Shown: positions 1 through 9,478, counted from the stretch's first letter. The stretch is 64,000 nucleotides of DNA from Paraferrimonas sedimenticola (GCF_002282855.1 NZ_NRIR01000003.1:248001-312000), one strand, 5' to 3'. The notes: generated by a model from the sequence alone, not told the origin. A program made the numbers and translations.

Positions 1-806
1 ATGCCAGAGATTGGATACTTGCCAATGTCGCCAAATGGATGCTTGTAGTGAAGGGAGTTGCGCCAGTGGGCCGCGCGAATTGAGATGTCGTGGGCAGGAT
101 GGGTGGCGTTGAAGCTGCGGCCGTGCTGGTAATTCACTCGAGAGCGAAACCGAAAACTCTTCATTCCCCAATTTTTGCGATAAGTGGCGCTTATCGACGG
201 GTTGACCTGCCAGGCGTCTACATCGTAATTGTGAATGTAGCCATCAAACAAATAGGCGAGGGAGCCGCTCACATTATTTCGATAGTAGTAACGGCTCTCA
301 TAGTGTTGTAAATAGCCGCCGAGTAGCCCTTCCATACTCCAGGTATCGGTTAGTTGATATTTCAGCCCCCCGCCAACGAAGGCTGAATAGACACTGGTAC
401 GCGAACGGTCGCCGTCTGGCGTGACTCCCTCGAGTAGTGCCGTTTTGGCGCGGCGTTCAAAAAGGCCTAAACGCAGGTTGAAAAAAGGCGTCCACTTGCT
501 GTCTTTGCGCTTAAATTCTTTGGTCCAAGGCAGTGTGTAGCTGCTCAGTTCACTTTTGAGTTTCGCCGATTCTGCGTTGCCGAGTTTGTCGTCTTGGATT
601 GGCAGAAAGCGATTAGGGTCAAAAGATTTAAAGCCTATTTTTAAGCTTTCACTATCGTGAATGATACCGGCGACGGCGAAGTCACCAGCCAAATCATTGC
701 TAATTATGTCGTCAAGTTGGTTGGCCGAAGCCGAATGGGAAAGCCAGCTTCCCAAGGCTATTACAGTCCATACTAGTGCTGAGCTTTTTTTGTAGGCTTG
801 GCTCAC
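1..806 (-). CDS. Outer-membrane beta-barrel protein, 3' end cut by window
   Basis: The reading frame is open from a GTG at 804-806 to the left edge, giving 268 N-terminal residues. A good ribosome site (AGGA, about 7 bases upstream) supports the GTG; the nearby ATG is out of frame. A hydrophobic stretch (residues 10-22, ending SHSASA) is a signal peptide. What follows alternates aromatic and polar residues in barrel-like strands, for example FFNLRLGLFERRA and YESRYYYRNN. The layout (signal peptide, short N-terminal plug with SFDPNRF, then barrel) resembles the family called solitary outer-membrane autotransporter beta-barrel, known from Vibrio relatives. That assignment is from memory of the family, without a search. 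Role unknown. The C-terminus lies outside the window, so the terminal aromatic signal cannot be checked. Confidence 0.65.
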   Translation of the reverse strand, partial: MSQAYKKSSALVWTVIALGSWLSHSASANQLDDIISNDLAGDFAVAGIIHDSESLKIGFKSFDPNRFLPIQDDKLGNAESAKLKSELSSYTLPWTKEFKRKDSKWTPFFNLRLGLFERRAKTALLEGVTPDGDRSRTSVYSAFVGGGLKYQLTDTWSMEGLLGGYLQHYESRYYYRNNVSGSLAYLFDGYIHNYDVDAWQVNPSISATYRKNWGMKSFRFRSRVNYQHGRSFNATHPAHDISIRAAHWRNSLHYKHPFGDIGKYPISG

Positions 807-900
807 TGCGTTCCTAACGATTGCTTGAACAAAAATAATACAAGTATGTTAGCGCGATCTATCGGTCAAGGTGTACTAATTTTAGCCAGGCGAAAAACCA

Positions 901-931
901 AAAAAAGGCGACTCCTCTAGGAAGAGCCGCC
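901..931 (-). terminator. Intrinsic terminator after the DUF3299 gene
   Basis: An imperfect GC-rich hairpin (GGCGACTC with GAGCCGCC) lies between the stop of the DUF3299 gene and the barrel gene. Six A residues on the + strand give a U-run for minus-strand transcripts. It separates the DUF3299 transcript from the barrel gene downstream. Confidence 0.6.
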
Positions 932-955
932 AAACATCACTTCAGCAGAAAATTG

Positions 956-1468
956 TTAACCTTTGGCGTAAAGTTGCCAATTGGCTTGCATCATGCTGTA
1001 TCCAGATGCAGCAGCATCGGTATCGCTGTGTTCGGTAGAAATCACTCCTTCAATCCAAATTGGCTCAAATAGCTGGCTCATTGGTATTGGTTGCTTAAGT
1101 TTGACGTAAACCAATTGGTTTTCTGGAGGTGGAGGAGCAATCAAACAAGCGCCGGGGTAGGGTGCCAGCAAAATTTCATCGATGACATCGCCATCGATAT
1201 TCAGAGGCACAATGTAACCCGCTAGCCTCACTTGTTTGCCATCGAGTGCATCAATAACTTTACTCATCTGTGGATTGTTGCGCATATGGCGCACTTGATC
1301 GTACTGAGTCTCGTGATTGCCGCCCATTCGGTGCGCATTGCTGACCTTGCCCGAGTAAAAAATGATGTCCTGGTGCGCCTCTTTAGGGGCTAAATCCAGC
1401 CACTGCAAGGTGGTTGTGGCACTGCAGGTGGCACTGAATGCCAATAATAGTGTTGCTAACCATTTCAT
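956..1468 (-). CDS. DUF3299 family exported protein (paralogue 1)
   Basis: 170 residues with an N-terminal signal peptide (MKWLATLLLAFSATCSA). The rest is a single DUF3299-type domain, recognised by the block GACLIAPPPPENQLVYV and the earlier GKQVRLAGYIVPL. The product should be periplasmic or membrane-anchored. Its function is not established. DUF3299 genes often sit beside ABC permease and ATPase genes thought to handle metals. A second copy at 20496-21005 has the same length and motifs (GACIHVPPPPPNQL) and does lie near such an operon. This copy stands alone between a barrel gene and a LysR gene. The family call is secure from the motif; any function is inference. Confidence 0.8.
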   Translation of the reverse strand: MKWLATLLLAFSATCSATTTLQWLDLAPKEAHQDIIFYSGKVSNAHRMGGNHETQYDQVRHMRNNPQMSKVIDALDGKQVRLAGYIVPLNIDGDVIDEILLAPYPGACLIAPPPPENQLVYVKLKQPIPMSQLFEPIWIEGVISTEHSDTDAAASGYSMMQANWQLYAKG

Positions 1469-1614
1469 AGAGTTGCACCTCCAGCGGGCCCTTGGTCGAA
1501 TTGATATAAAGCGAAACAGTGATTAGGTCACTGATTGACTGATAGGCAAATTATACGGAGGCAGGTTTGGGTTGTTAAAACAGTAAGAGAGGGGATTTCC
1601 TGTCTATCCTGCTG

Positions 1615-2478
1615 TCAGACTTTGGCAGCTGAATCGGTTAAAATTTCGTGCATCTTTTGAATGGCGGTGCTTTGTGCATTGTCGCTAAGGAAAGCCAGTT
1701 GAGCCTGTTCCATATCGCCTGTCGCTTGCGGCAATACAAACACCGAAATTTGCTTGGCGATAATTGAGTTTTGGACCAGCTTTAACGGTAATTTGGCCCA
1801 GCCTTGACCGTCGGCGACCATACCTATGATGTCTTGGCTGCTGTTGGCTTGAGTTATTCGCGTGTTGGCCGCTCGCTCGCTTCGATCCCCTGTGAACATG
1901 ATTTGTCGCCGTTCAACCAGTTGTTGCTCTGGCGCTACCTCATTATTCAATGCCCAACTCTTTGGGGCAATGATCGCTCGCTGAATAGGATACAAAGCCT
2001 TGGTGACCAGCGCCGGTGAAGTCTCAAATGGAGCCACCACAATACCAGCGTCTAGTTCCCCTTGGTGGATCCACTCCACCACTTGGGCCGAGTCAGCAAC
2101 CAGTACTTCCAAAGCCATGCTTGGGAATTGCAGTTTCAATTTGTTCAGCGACTGAGTGACGTCAAGTCCGGCCATTAGGCTACCTATCCCAATCCTAAAC
2201 TGAATCGGCTGGCCCTGATTGATGTGCTCCACTGCAATAGAAAACCGTTGTGCCTCTTTTAGTACCGCTTTGGCGCCGCTCAATATCTGAGTGCCGTTCT
2301 CGGTAATTTGCAGTTGTCGTGTATTTCGAACAAATAGCTGGACTTGTTTTTCCGCTTCTAAGCTAGCCACTAGCTCAGCGATTGTTGAAGCGCGTTTCTT
2401 GAGCTTAATGGCGGCTTGTTTAAAGCTGCCAAGCTCTGCTGTGGCGACAAATGCTTGGAGTTGGGCTAGAGAATTCAT
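1615..2478 (-). CDS. LysR-family transcriptional regulator
   Basis: 287 residues. An N-terminal winged helix-turn-helix occupies about residues 1-60 (LAQLQAFVATAELGSFKQAA), followed by a LysR substrate-binding domain. The gene lies downstream of, and on the same strand as, the secreted amidohydrolase at 2630-4414, with a strong terminator between them, so it is probably transcribed on its own. Its HTH resembles those of the LysR genes at 4620 and 60489 (a TTAELVxSLE-like recognition helix), suggesting local paralogues. Effector and targets are unknown. The start is the ATG at 2478, preceded by GAAGG. Confidence 0.9.
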   Translation of the reverse strand: MNSLAQLQAFVATAELGSFKQAAIKLKKRASTIAELVASLEAEKQVQLFVRNTRQLQITENGTQILSGAKAVLKEAQRFSIAVEHINQGQPIQFRIGIGSLMAGLDVTQSLNKLKLQFPSMALEVLVADSAQVVEWIHQGELDAGIVVAPFETSPALVTKALYPIQRAIIAPKSWALNNEVAPEQQLVERRQIMFTGDRSERAANTRITQANSSQDIIGMVADGQGWAKLPLKLVQNSIIAKQISVFVLPQATGDMEQAQLAFLSDNAQSTAIQKMHEILTDSAAKV

Positions 2479-2557
2479 TGCTGGTTAGCCTTCAATAAGG
2501 TGGCTTGCTATGTACAACAATGACTTGGATTGGTCGCGAAAGGCAAGTTTTGGATAC

Positions 2558-2611
2558 AAAAAGGCCTCGGCGCGGTGATTCTCGAACTTGAGAATTCACC
2601 AACCGAGGCCT
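2558..2611 (-). terminator. Long-stem terminator after the amidohydrolase gene
   Basis: AGGCCTCGG (2562-2570) pairs with CCGAGGCCT (2603-2611). A second inner stem, GGTGATTCTC with GAGAATTCACC, closes the loop. On the minus strand the hairpin ends in a run of five U. This is the end of the amidohydrolase transcript. Confidence 0.85.
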
Positions 2612-2629
2612 GCTTAGGTCGGGGTTTAA

Positions 2630-4414
2630 TTACATACCTTTGCGGTGCGTAAATTCGCCGCCTAGCAGCGTACCAACCACAGTGCCTTTTTCGATCAGGT
2701 TGTGTGGCTCGTTTTCAGCGACTTCACGAAGGTTGTTCTTGAAAATCGCCATATCTGCGTATTTGCCGACTTCGATTGAACCTAGGTCATTCTCTTTCTT
2801 AAGCTGCCATGCTGGCGCAACTGTGTACGAGTACAAAGCTTGGTCGTAAGTCATAGTCTTGCGCCACTCAGGGAAGTGCTTAGAGTCCTTGTTATTTGGA
2901 TCGGTCAAGGTTAGCACTTGTTGCATCAAGTATACTGGGTAAGCGCGCTCAATTGGGAACCCTGGCGAATCACCAGACAGGCTGATGTTTTTGTATTCGT
3001 AGGCCATATCTGAGTATGCACCGAACACTTCTTTGGCGTACTCGCGATCTACCGTATCAAACATAGCTTCACCTGAGTCAGAATCCAGAGTAAAGGCTGG
3101 CGTGACGTTCATCGGAATGTCGTGCTTGATAATACGCTCTTGGTCGTACTTGGTGATAAAGTCCACGTGATCCAGGCGGTTACGAGAATCCGGGTACAAC
3201 TCTTCTAGCTCTAAGAAAATGTCGACTAGGCGGCGCAGACCACGGGCACCGGTTGAGTGAGTGATGATCTTAATACCTTGCGCATTGGCCGTTGCGTGCA
3301 GGTTGTACATGATGTGAGGAGGAATACCGTACTCGCCGAAGTTAGCTTGCTCGCCCGGCTGCGTGTTGACATATGGTACAAATTGAGTCGAGCCACCGTC
3401 GATCCATGCAAGTTCAGGATGAAGCTTAATAGTGTCAGTCCACAGCATGTCAGAGTTGTACTTTTCACCCATTTTCACAACTAGGTCTACATACTCTTTG
3501 GGGTCTGCATCAATCATTTTGAAAATCGGCATAACACTCAGACGCATAGGTGCTTTGCCGTTTTCTACCCGTTCGTTGAGAATTGGCATGACAGTGTTTT
3601 CGAACGAATTCAGCACTGCTTCTGGGCTGATAATGGCTTCAGGAGACATAATACCCGCCACCTGAGTGGTGGTGACCCCTTGGGTTGATAGATAGCCCTG
3701 CAGGTAATCCGAGGCTTCTGGGATCATAGTTTCTGGTTGCCAAGCGCCCAAGTCTACGTAGGCTTGAGCCCATTGCCCTTCAATAGCCAAACCGGTTTTT
3801 TTGCCGTTGGCGTCTTTTGCCCAGTAGATGATTCCAGGCTGGATATCAGGTGTTTCCTCAGTAATCCCGGCCAGTTTCAAGCCTAGGCTGTTAAACACGG
3901 CGTCATGGCATGAGTTACCAATCGCAATGATAGGAACATTGATACCAATAGCGTCCAAATCCGCAGCGGTTGGCAATCGAGTCAACGCGGCTGGGATCCA
4001 GCCATTACCAACAATGATTTTGGCATCGGGGTGAGCATCGGCATACTCTTTCAGAGTTTGAGCGATCTCTTCTGGTGATTTTGCTTGGCTCAAGTCAACA
4101 CCTTGAGTCATCCAAGTCGACCCAACCACGTGGTTGTGGGTTTCTAGAAAACCTGGGGTTACGTACTTGCCCTTAAGATCGATAACATCGTCAGCGTCGT
4201 CGATGAACTGCTTGGCGCCCTTATTCGATCCAACGTAAACAATACGACCATCTTTCATAGCTACCGCTTCAGCAACTGGCTGATTCGGGTTCATGGTTTC
4301 AATTGTTCCACTAGTTAGCACGCGATCTGCAAGATCGCCCGCAAGCGCCTGACCAGTGAGAACACTGGTAACAACAAGAGCCAAACTGGCCTGTTTGAGA
4401 AGTGATTTTTTCAT
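2630..4414 (-). CDS. Exported amidohydrolase, family 3 (YtcJ-like)
   Basis: 594 residues with a signal peptide (1-25, ending GQALA), so the enzyme acts outside the cytoplasm. It is a metal-dependent TIM-barrel hydrolase of the amidohydrolase-3 family. The first metal motif is H93-N-H95 in PGFLETHNH, and later His residues appear at ITHST and DHVDF. Family 3 enzymes cleave amide-type bonds, and most members have no known substrate. The gene is divergent from a LysR gene at 4620 across a 205-bp intergenic region holding an inverted repeat, so that regulator probably controls it. A second secreted family-3 member lies at 21126-22862 with its own divergent LysR. Substrate unknown. Confidence 0.88.
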   Translation of the reverse strand: MKKSLLKQASLALVVTSVLTGQALAGDLADRVLTSGTIETMNPNQPVAEAVAMKDGRIVYVGSNKGAKQFIDDADDVIDLKGKYVTPGFLETHNHVVGSTWMTQGVDLSQAKSPEEIAQTLKEYADAHPDAKIIVGNGWIPAALTRLPTAADLDAIGINVPIIAIGNSCHDAVFNSLGLKLAGITEETPDIQPGIIYWAKDANGKKTGLAIEGQWAQAYVDLGAWQPETMIPEASDYLQGYLSTQGVTTTQVAGIMSPEAIISPEAVLNSFENTVMPILNERVENGKAPMRLSVMPIFKMIDADPKEYVDLVVKMGEKYNSDMLWTDTIKLHPELAWIDGGSTQFVPYVNTQPGEQANFGEYGIPPHIMYNLHATANAQGIKIITHSTGARGLRRLVDIFLELEELYPDSRNRLDHVDFITKYDQERIIKHDIPMNVTPAFTLDSDSGEAMFDTVDREYAKEVFGAYSDMAYEYKNISLSGDSPGFPIERAYPVYLMQQVLTLTDPNNKDSKHFPEWRKTMTYDQALYSYTVAPAWQLKKENDLGSIEVGKYADMAIFKNNLREVAENEPHNLIEKGTVVGTLLGGEFTHRKGM

Positions 4415-4619
4415 CGAAGTTTACCCTGACGATTGAAATTTGATGGTTGCTAAATGGGTGCTAAGCAACCAAGTGAGTTGTAACACTTGCTGTCAATTAT
4501 TGTGCTGTTGGGGAAAATCGATGAGACGCTCTTGGTGGGGTTTTCCGTTTTATGCGATTGTGGGAAGGATTTGGCTAAGCTAAGCTAGTTTCAAAGATTT
4601 CTTATTGGAGCTTGAGTAT
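4415..4619. promoter_or_regulatory. Divergent promoter region with inverted repeat
   Basis: This region separates the amidohydrolase (left, minus) from a LysR gene (right, plus). GGTTGCT (4445-4451) and AGCAACC (4464-4470) form a 7-bp inverted repeat with a 12-bp gap, the size class of a LysR T-N11-A operator. Assigning it to the neighbouring LysR protein is inference. No other gene is visible here. Confidence 0.4.
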
Positions 4620-5486
4620 ATGTATACAATCAAGCAGTTACAGGCTTTTGTAGCAACAGCGGAACACAGTGGTTTTAGTCAAGCGGCCAAATTTCTCAAA
4701 AAAGATAGAACCACCATTTCCGAGTTAGTTGAGAGTCTAGAAGTCGATGCTGGGCTTAAGTTGTTTGAGCGACACGCGCGCAAATTGACATTGACTGACA
4801 CCGGGCAGCATCTTTTTCAATTTGCCAAAGCGACACTTGAAGAGCAGAAACTGTTTAACTCAAGTGTTGAGGGCTTAAATCGAAGCGAGCCCAATCACTT
4901 GACTCTAGCGGTGGACAGTCTGTTACCAAGAAGCCGGATTTACCGGAGTTTAGCCACGGTCGCACAACAATTTCCCACAATTGAATTGACACTACTGAGT
5001 GGTGATACCAAAAGCGTGATGGAGTGGGTTGCGGATGGTCGCGCTGAAGTTGGTGTCCTAACCAGCTTGATGGATAGATTCGAAGGTCTAACTCACTTTG
5101 GCATTTTCAGCTTCGACATTGTCGATATCGCGCCGCCGACTTGGTTCAATCAAGGAGCGGTATTAAACGATTGGCAGGTAAGAAGTAAACCACTGATTAA
5201 CTTTCGCTTCTTGAAAAACTTAGATCTTTCGCATCAACAAAAAAGCCACCACAACATTTATGTCAATAACGTTGATGAAATGGTTCGCATGGTAGCCAGT
5301 GGAATAGGTTGGGCCAGCGTTCCTAGCGAATTGGCTAAGCCCTATATTGAACAGGGCTTAGTGTCTGAATTTAGTTTTGAAGGCGAGCAGGCCTTTGTTT
5401 GGAATGCCGAAGTAGCGTACCGCACTGATAGGTGGTTAAGCAGTGCAGCTGATTGCTTTGTCGATAACATGATTGCCTCAAACTAG
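4620..5486 (+). CDS. LysR-family regulator, divergent to amidohydrolase
   Basis: 288 residues from the ATG at 4620. The frame could begin five codons earlier at a TTG, but GGAG at 4607-4610 is spaced correctly for the ATG, and MYTIKQLQAFVATAE is the normal LysR opening. The HTH covers about residues 1-60, with a substrate-binding domain after it. The gene faces away from the secreted amidohydrolase at 2630-4414, the classic layout for a LysR protein and its target. Its ligand is probably the hydrolase substrate or product, which is inference from context. Confidence 0.9.
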   Translation: MYTIKQLQAFVATAEHSGFSQAAKFLKKDRTTISELVESLEVDAGLKLFERHARKLTLTDTGQHLFQFAKATLEEQKLFNSSVEGLNRSEPNHLTLAVDSLLPRSRIYRSLATVAQQFPTIELTLLSGDTKSVMEWVADGRAEVGVLTSLMDRFEGLTHFGIFSFDIVDIAPPTWFNQGAVLNDWQVRSKPLINFRFLKNLDLSHQQKSHHNIYVNNVDEMVRMVASGIGWASVPSELAKPYIEQGLVSEFSFEGEQAFVWNAEVAYRTDRWLSSAADCFVDNMIASN

Positions 5487-5513
5487 CGTTAACCTTTTTG
5501 AAAGGAGGCAATG

Positions 5514-5951
5514 TTACTCGCCATCCTCGCTCAACAAAAATGTTTGTGACGGGTCTACCAGTACTCGCTTAGCCATACCCTCCCGCCCGAGCAGCATTAG
5601 ATAACTCATGTCCGATCGGTCGGTTAACGTTATCTCGATAGGCCAGCTTTGCCCGCCTAAATTGAGTGTACTCTTGATGACATAGCGCTCCTGCGATACG
5701 CCATTGGACGACTTGACCCGCCGAATATCGTGTAATGGCGCTTCGCAAGCCACAAGTTCGTCTACCGAGTGTATGTCTGGGTGCAAATCAAACTTCACCC
5801 AAGGGCGACCGTTTTTCTTAATTCGCTTTAGGTTATCCACGTGCAATGACGAAGTTTTTGCACCGGTATCGATGCGCACTTGCAAATCGCTGATCCCCAA
5901 GTCGGGTAACTGGCACATCTCTAGGTTGCCAATAATCATCTTTTGCTTCAC
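5514..5951 (-). CDS. rimB: RimB-like retropepsin / ATP-dependent zinc protease family
   Basis: 145 residues of the family annotated as ATP-dependent zinc protease and, in Pseudomonas, as RimB. The retropepsin-like Asp motif is visible as VRIDTGAKTSSLHVD near residues 25-40. This is the last gene of the rimK operon and overlaps the MscS gene by 4 bp (5948-5951). In Pseudomonas, RimB removes or trims the glutamate tails that RimK adds to ribosomal protein S6. Association with rimK here supports the same role. The symbol is assigned by family and context. Confidence 0.75.
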   Translation of the reverse strand: MKQKMIIGNLEMCQLPDLGISDLQVRIDTGAKTSSLHVDNLKRIKKNGRPWVKFDLHPDIHSVDELVACEAPLHDIRRVKSSNGVSQERYVIKSTLNLGGQSWPIEITLTDRSDMSYLMLLGREGMAKRVLVDPSQTFLLSEDGE

Positions 5952-6490
5952 GGCAGTTTGTCCTCTTTGGTTGCGGCGAGCACTTTGGGCTTAGCCACAA
6001 TTTTCTGCTTGCTAATTTGTACCGCTTTTTGAAACACCATGGCGTTAGGGTAGGTGTACACATCACCCTCGTCGTCCACCAATATCACGTGAAACAGGGT
6101 AATTTCTCGTATCTTACCGATGACGCTATTCTCGCCCTCGATAATTCGCACCCAATCCCCCGCACCATAGGGAAAAAAGAAAAACACTATGATGCTAGCG
6201 GTGGCGTTACTTAACAGCGACCAGTGTGCGAATAGTCCAATACCAATAAACGCCAGCGATGACCCCAGCAGCAGTCCCACGTCCTGTAAGCCACGTCCGG
6301 TTGCCGCCAATGCCGCAATTGCCGCGACGAACAACAGCAGCACCTGCAGACTTTTAAGGACGTAATCCACTCGCGCTTCGGGAATGTCGCGCTCCAATCC
6401 CACTCTGAGCACCAAAGCGCGCAAGGCGCGATTGCTCAGAACAAATCCAATAATGACTGCGACGAGTAGAATCACTGTGGTTGCCGTCAT
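5948..6490 (-). CDS. Small MscS-type mechanosensitive channel in rimK operon
   Basis: 180 residues with N-terminal and central membrane helices (residues 4-25, about 48-68 and 73-110), then a short MscS beta domain (GDWVRIIEGENSVIGKIREI). It is shorter than E. coli MscS (about 286 residues) and lacks most of the cytoplasmic vestibule. Four-base overlaps with both neighbours (ATGA junctions) show it is translated as part of the rimK operon. Why a channel should be tied to ribosome or peptide glutamylation is not known. Confidence 0.8.
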   Translation of the reverse strand: MTATTVILLVAVIIGFVLSNRALRALVLRVGLERDIPEARVDYVLKSLQVLLLFVAAIAALAATGRGLQDVGLLLGSSLAFIGIGLFAHWSLLSNATASIIVFFFFPYGAGDWVRIIEGENSVIGKIREITLFHVILVDDEGDVYTYPNAMVFQKAVQISKQKIVAKPKVLAATKEDKLP

Positions 6491-7527
6491 GGCATGGCTC
6501 CTATCACCTCGGTTTCTGCTTGTATTAACTCATCGTGCATGGCTTCGATTTGTTCGGCAATCACTTCTTCGTCTTCCGAGAAGTAGGCAATGTGAAACAT
6601 GGCATCGCCTTCTTGCACCAAAGGAATCTTTTGCATCCCAACAATAACACCACTGCGATGGGCATTAATGGTGCCCAAGGTATCGCCAAAACTGTTGCCT
6701 ATGATGGCCAAAGGCTCGCCTTTGCTGACCTGGTCACCAAGCTCTTTCAAAAGCGTCACAATGCCGCTGGCGTTGGCTCGTACCCAAGCGGAATTATTGG
6801 CCATAAAAGGCGTCACTTTCTTGCGAGTCATGCGGCGTTTTAGCATATTCAAATGACTCAACACATTGAGTACCCCTTTAACGCCGGCGCGAATCGATAC
6901 TTCATCGAATCGCAGTGCTTGTCCTGCTTCATAGAGCAAAATTCGAGTGTCCGATTCCACCGCGGCTTGGCGCAATGAGCCGTCGCGCAAATCCGAATTC
7001 ATCATCACCGACACACCAAAAGCTTCGGCCATTTCCCGTGTCTGCGCGTCTTTTAAATTGGCGCGGATCTGCGGCAAATTAGCTCTGTGGATCGCTGCGG
7101 TGTGCAAGTCGATACCATAGTCGCAATGGCGTACCACCTCCTCGATGAATATCGATGCGACTCGAGCGGCTAACGAGCCTTTCTCTGAGCCTGGAAAACA
7201 GCGATTCAAATCGCGCCTATCTGGCATATAGCGGCTCTGGTTAAGCACGCCGTATACATTCACCATAGGTACCAGTATCAGAGTGCCAGCTTTGAGGCTC
7301 AAGCGCTTGGAGTTAATCAAACGCCGTATGATCTCAATGCCATTGAGCTCATCGCCGTGTACCGCTGCCGACACAAACACCACAGGCCCGGGCTTTTTAG
7401 CGCGGATCACCTGAATTGGGATCGACACCTGAGTATCTGTGTAGAGCTTGGCGACAGGAATCGCCAAGCGCAGGCTGCGACCCGGAGCGATATCCACTCC
7501 GGCAATTTGCAACACTTCTTGAGTCAT
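6487..7527 (-). CDS. Succinylglutamate desuccinylase/aspartoacylase-family hydrolase
   Basis: 346 residues of the M14-like zinc hydrolase family that includes AstE and aspartoacylase. The zinc ligands are visible in SAAVHGDELNG (His and Glu) and in IDLHT (His). A C-terminal beta domain (GIVTLLKELGDQVSKGE) resembles a barrel-sandwich or biotinyl-like fold. The start overlaps the rimK stop by one base (TAATG), so translation is coupled. Members of this family beside rimK are commonly annotated as RimK-associated deacylases. The substrate could be a glutamyl or N-acyl-glutamate compound, but nothing in the sequence fixes it. Confidence 0.82.
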   Translation of the reverse strand: MTQEVLQIAGVDIAPGRSLRLAIPVAKLYTDTQVSIPIQVIRAKKPGPVVFVSAAVHGDELNGIEIIRRLINSKRLSLKAGTLILVPMVNVYGVLNQSRYMPDRRDLNRCFPGSEKGSLAARVASIFIEEVVRHCDYGIDLHTAAIHRANLPQIRANLKDAQTREMAEAFGVSVMMNSDLRDGSLRQAAVESDTRILLYEAGQALRFDEVSIRAGVKGVLNVLSHLNMLKRRMTRKKVTPFMANNSAWVRANASGIVTLLKELGDQVSKGEPLAIIGNSFGDTLGTINAHRSGVIVGMQKIPLVQEGDAMFHIAYFSEDEEVIAEQIEAMHDELIQAETEVIGAMP

Positions 7528-8432
7528 TAGCCTTTTCCTCGAGTACGAGTGTTAAAGGGTTTTGCTTTGGCTTCGATGAACTGAAAAATCAGATCCGCCA
7601 CATCTTTGTTGGTGGCGCTCTCGATGCCTTCGAGGCCCGGCGAAGAGTTCACTTCCATCACCACAGGACCATTGGCAGACTGCAAAATGTCCACGCCGCA
7701 CACATTGAGTCCCATCACTTTTGCCGCTTTTACCGCGGTCGCACGCTCTTCCTTGGTCAGGCGTATCAGTTTGGCGCTGCCGCCTCTGTGCAGATTGGAG
7801 CGAAACTCGCCTTCAGCCCCTTGGCGTTTCATCGCTGCAACTACTTTGTCGCCCACCACAAAACAACGAATATCCGCGCCGCCGGCTTCTTTAATGAACT
7901 CTTGCACCAAAATGTTGGCTTTTAGCCCCATAAAGGCCTCAATAATGCTCTCAGCGGCTTTGTTGGTTTCGGCCAGTACCACACCGATACCTTGTGTGCC
8001 TTCTAGCAACTTAATCACCAAAGGTGCACCACCGACGTTCTTGATCAAATCCTTGATGTTGTCTGGGCGGTTAGCAAAGCCTGTGCGCGGTAGTCCAACG
8101 TCTTTGCGCGACAGCAATTGCAATGAGCGCAACTTGTCGCGAGAGCGGCTGATAGCCACCGACTCGTTGACACAAAATGCGCCCATCATCTCGAATTGAC
8201 GCACCACAGCGGTACCGTAAAAAGTAATCGAAGCGCCAATTCTGGGGATCACCGCGTCGTACTTCGGCAGCTCTTCACCGTGGTAACGCACCGCTGGACG
8301 GCTACGGGTGATGTCCATGTAGCAGTGCAGAGTGTCGATGATGTCCACTTGATGGCCGCGAGCTTCGCCAGCTTCTTTAAGGCGGCGGGTGGAGTACAAG
8401 TTCGGGTTGCGAGATAAAATGGCTACACGCAT
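7527..8432 (-). CDS. rimK: RimK, alpha-L-glutamate ligase
   Basis: 301 residues, the length of E. coli RimK (300). It is an ATP-grasp enzyme that adds glutamate residues to the C-terminus of ribosomal protein S6 or makes poly-alpha-glutamate. ATP-grasp signatures are present: [14 protein letters not shown] (nucleotide loop), [20 protein letters not shown], and the metal-binding [16 protein letters not shown] near the C-terminus. It is the first gene of a four-gene overlapping operon (rimK, aspartoacylase-like, MscS, rimB-like) and is divergent from an HdfR-like regulator. An AT-rich 193-bp intergenic region carries the promoters. Confidence 0.93.
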   Translation of the reverse strand: MRVAILSRNPNLYSTRRLKEAGEARGHQVDIIDTLHCYMDITRSRPAVRYHGEELPKYDAVIPRIGASITFYGTAVVRQFEMMGAFCVNESVAISRSRDKLRSLQLLSRKDVGLPRTGFANRPDNIKDLIKNVGGAPLVIKLLEGTQGIGVVLAETNKAAESIIEAFMGLKANILVQEFIKEAGGADIRCFVVGDKVVAAMKRQGAEGEFRSNLHRGGSAKLIRLTKEERATAVKAAKVMGLNVCGVDILQSANGPVVMEVNSSPGLEGIESATNKDVADLIFQFIEAKAKPFNTRTRGKG

Positions 8433-8625
8433 GATTCTGTCCTTTGAATGTGCTTAGTTAGAGCAATTATGTTAGTTACAATAAAAAATTCTGTTCGCAA
8501 TAAATGCATGGCTTAACGCCTTGATTTGGCGGCGTAGTTGCGTTGTTGAAATATAGTTGGCAAACTCAGATTTGGTAAAACGAGTTATATTTCTTATTTT
8601 GATAAAAATTTTTTATTGAGATGGT

Positions 8626-9474
8626 ATGAATACAGAATTACTGCGCACTTTTTTAGAAGTGGCCAAGACGCGGCACTTTGCACAGGCTGGTGAAAACCTA
8701 TTTATCACTCAATCGGCGGTGAGCTTTCGCGTAAAGCAACTCGAGGAAATGCTGGGCACGGACCTGTTTACTCGCGAGCGCAATAACATCTTGTTGACAC
8801 CGAGTGGCGAGCGTCTGCTGCCCCATGCAGAAAACATGCTCGCAGCATGGCAAGCGGCGCTGCAGGATGTTGGTGTGGCAGGGCCGAAAAACGTGCAATT
8901 GTCTATTGGCAGTACCTCGAATCTGTGGGACACCTTTTTACAGTCCTTGTTGCCACAAATGGCCACTCGCTTTCCTGAATTATACATGCGCACCGAAATC
9001 AATCCGCAACGGGAGCTGGTTCGAGCCATGCTTGGTGGTCGTCTCGATTTGGCGGTGTTGCTTGACCCGCCACAAGTCTCAGAGCTCAATGTGCAGGCCA
9101 TTGGGCACTTGGAGCTGACCCTGGTGGCCAGTCGAGCGGTAGCCGATGCCGAAGAGCTGGAAGCCTGTGGTTATGTTTTTGTGGACTGGGGCACGGCTTT
9201 CAACCTGCAACAAGCGAGAGTATTTGATGCACCGATTGCGCCGGTTCTGCACACGGGGCAGAGCCACATAGCGTTGGAGTTTTTGCTTAAGCACGGTGGC
9301 GCGGCATTTTTGCCAATTAGCTTGGTTGAAGCGCATATCGACCGCGGTGAGCTTGTGCATGTGGAGCATGTGCCCAGTGTGATTCGCGGCGTCTATTTGG
9401 CCCACAGCGACACAGCTGAGCAAGCAAAAGACGTGTTACCTGTGGTCGAGTTTCTGAAAGCCTTGGCCATTTAA
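8626..9474 (+). CDS. hdfR: HdfR-like LysR regulator
   Basis: 282 residues. The first 60 residues (MNTELLRTFLEVAKTRHF, then LFITQSAVSFRVKQLE) closely match E. coli HdfR, which represses flhDC. The C-terminal ligand domain is more divergent. It is divergent from rimK, separated by 193 bp of AT-rich DNA with no further gene. Whether it controls rimK or motility cannot be told here. It ends 5 bp before the stop of the convergent DUF2391 gene. Confidence 0.82.
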   Translation: MNTELLRTFLEVAKTRHFAQAGENLFITQSAVSFRVKQLEEMLGTDLFTRERNNILLTPSGERLLPHAENMLAAWQAALQDVGVAGPKNVQLSIGSTSNLWDTFLQSLLPQMATRFPELYMRTEINPQRELVRAMLGGRLDLAVLLDPPQVSELNVQAIGHLELTLVASRAVADAEELEACGYVFVDWGTAFNLQQARVFDAPIAPVLHTGQSHIALEFLLKHGGAAFLPISLVEAHIDRGELVHVEHVPSVIRGVYLAHSDTAEQAKDVLPVVEFLKALAI

Positions 9475-9478
9475 AGCA

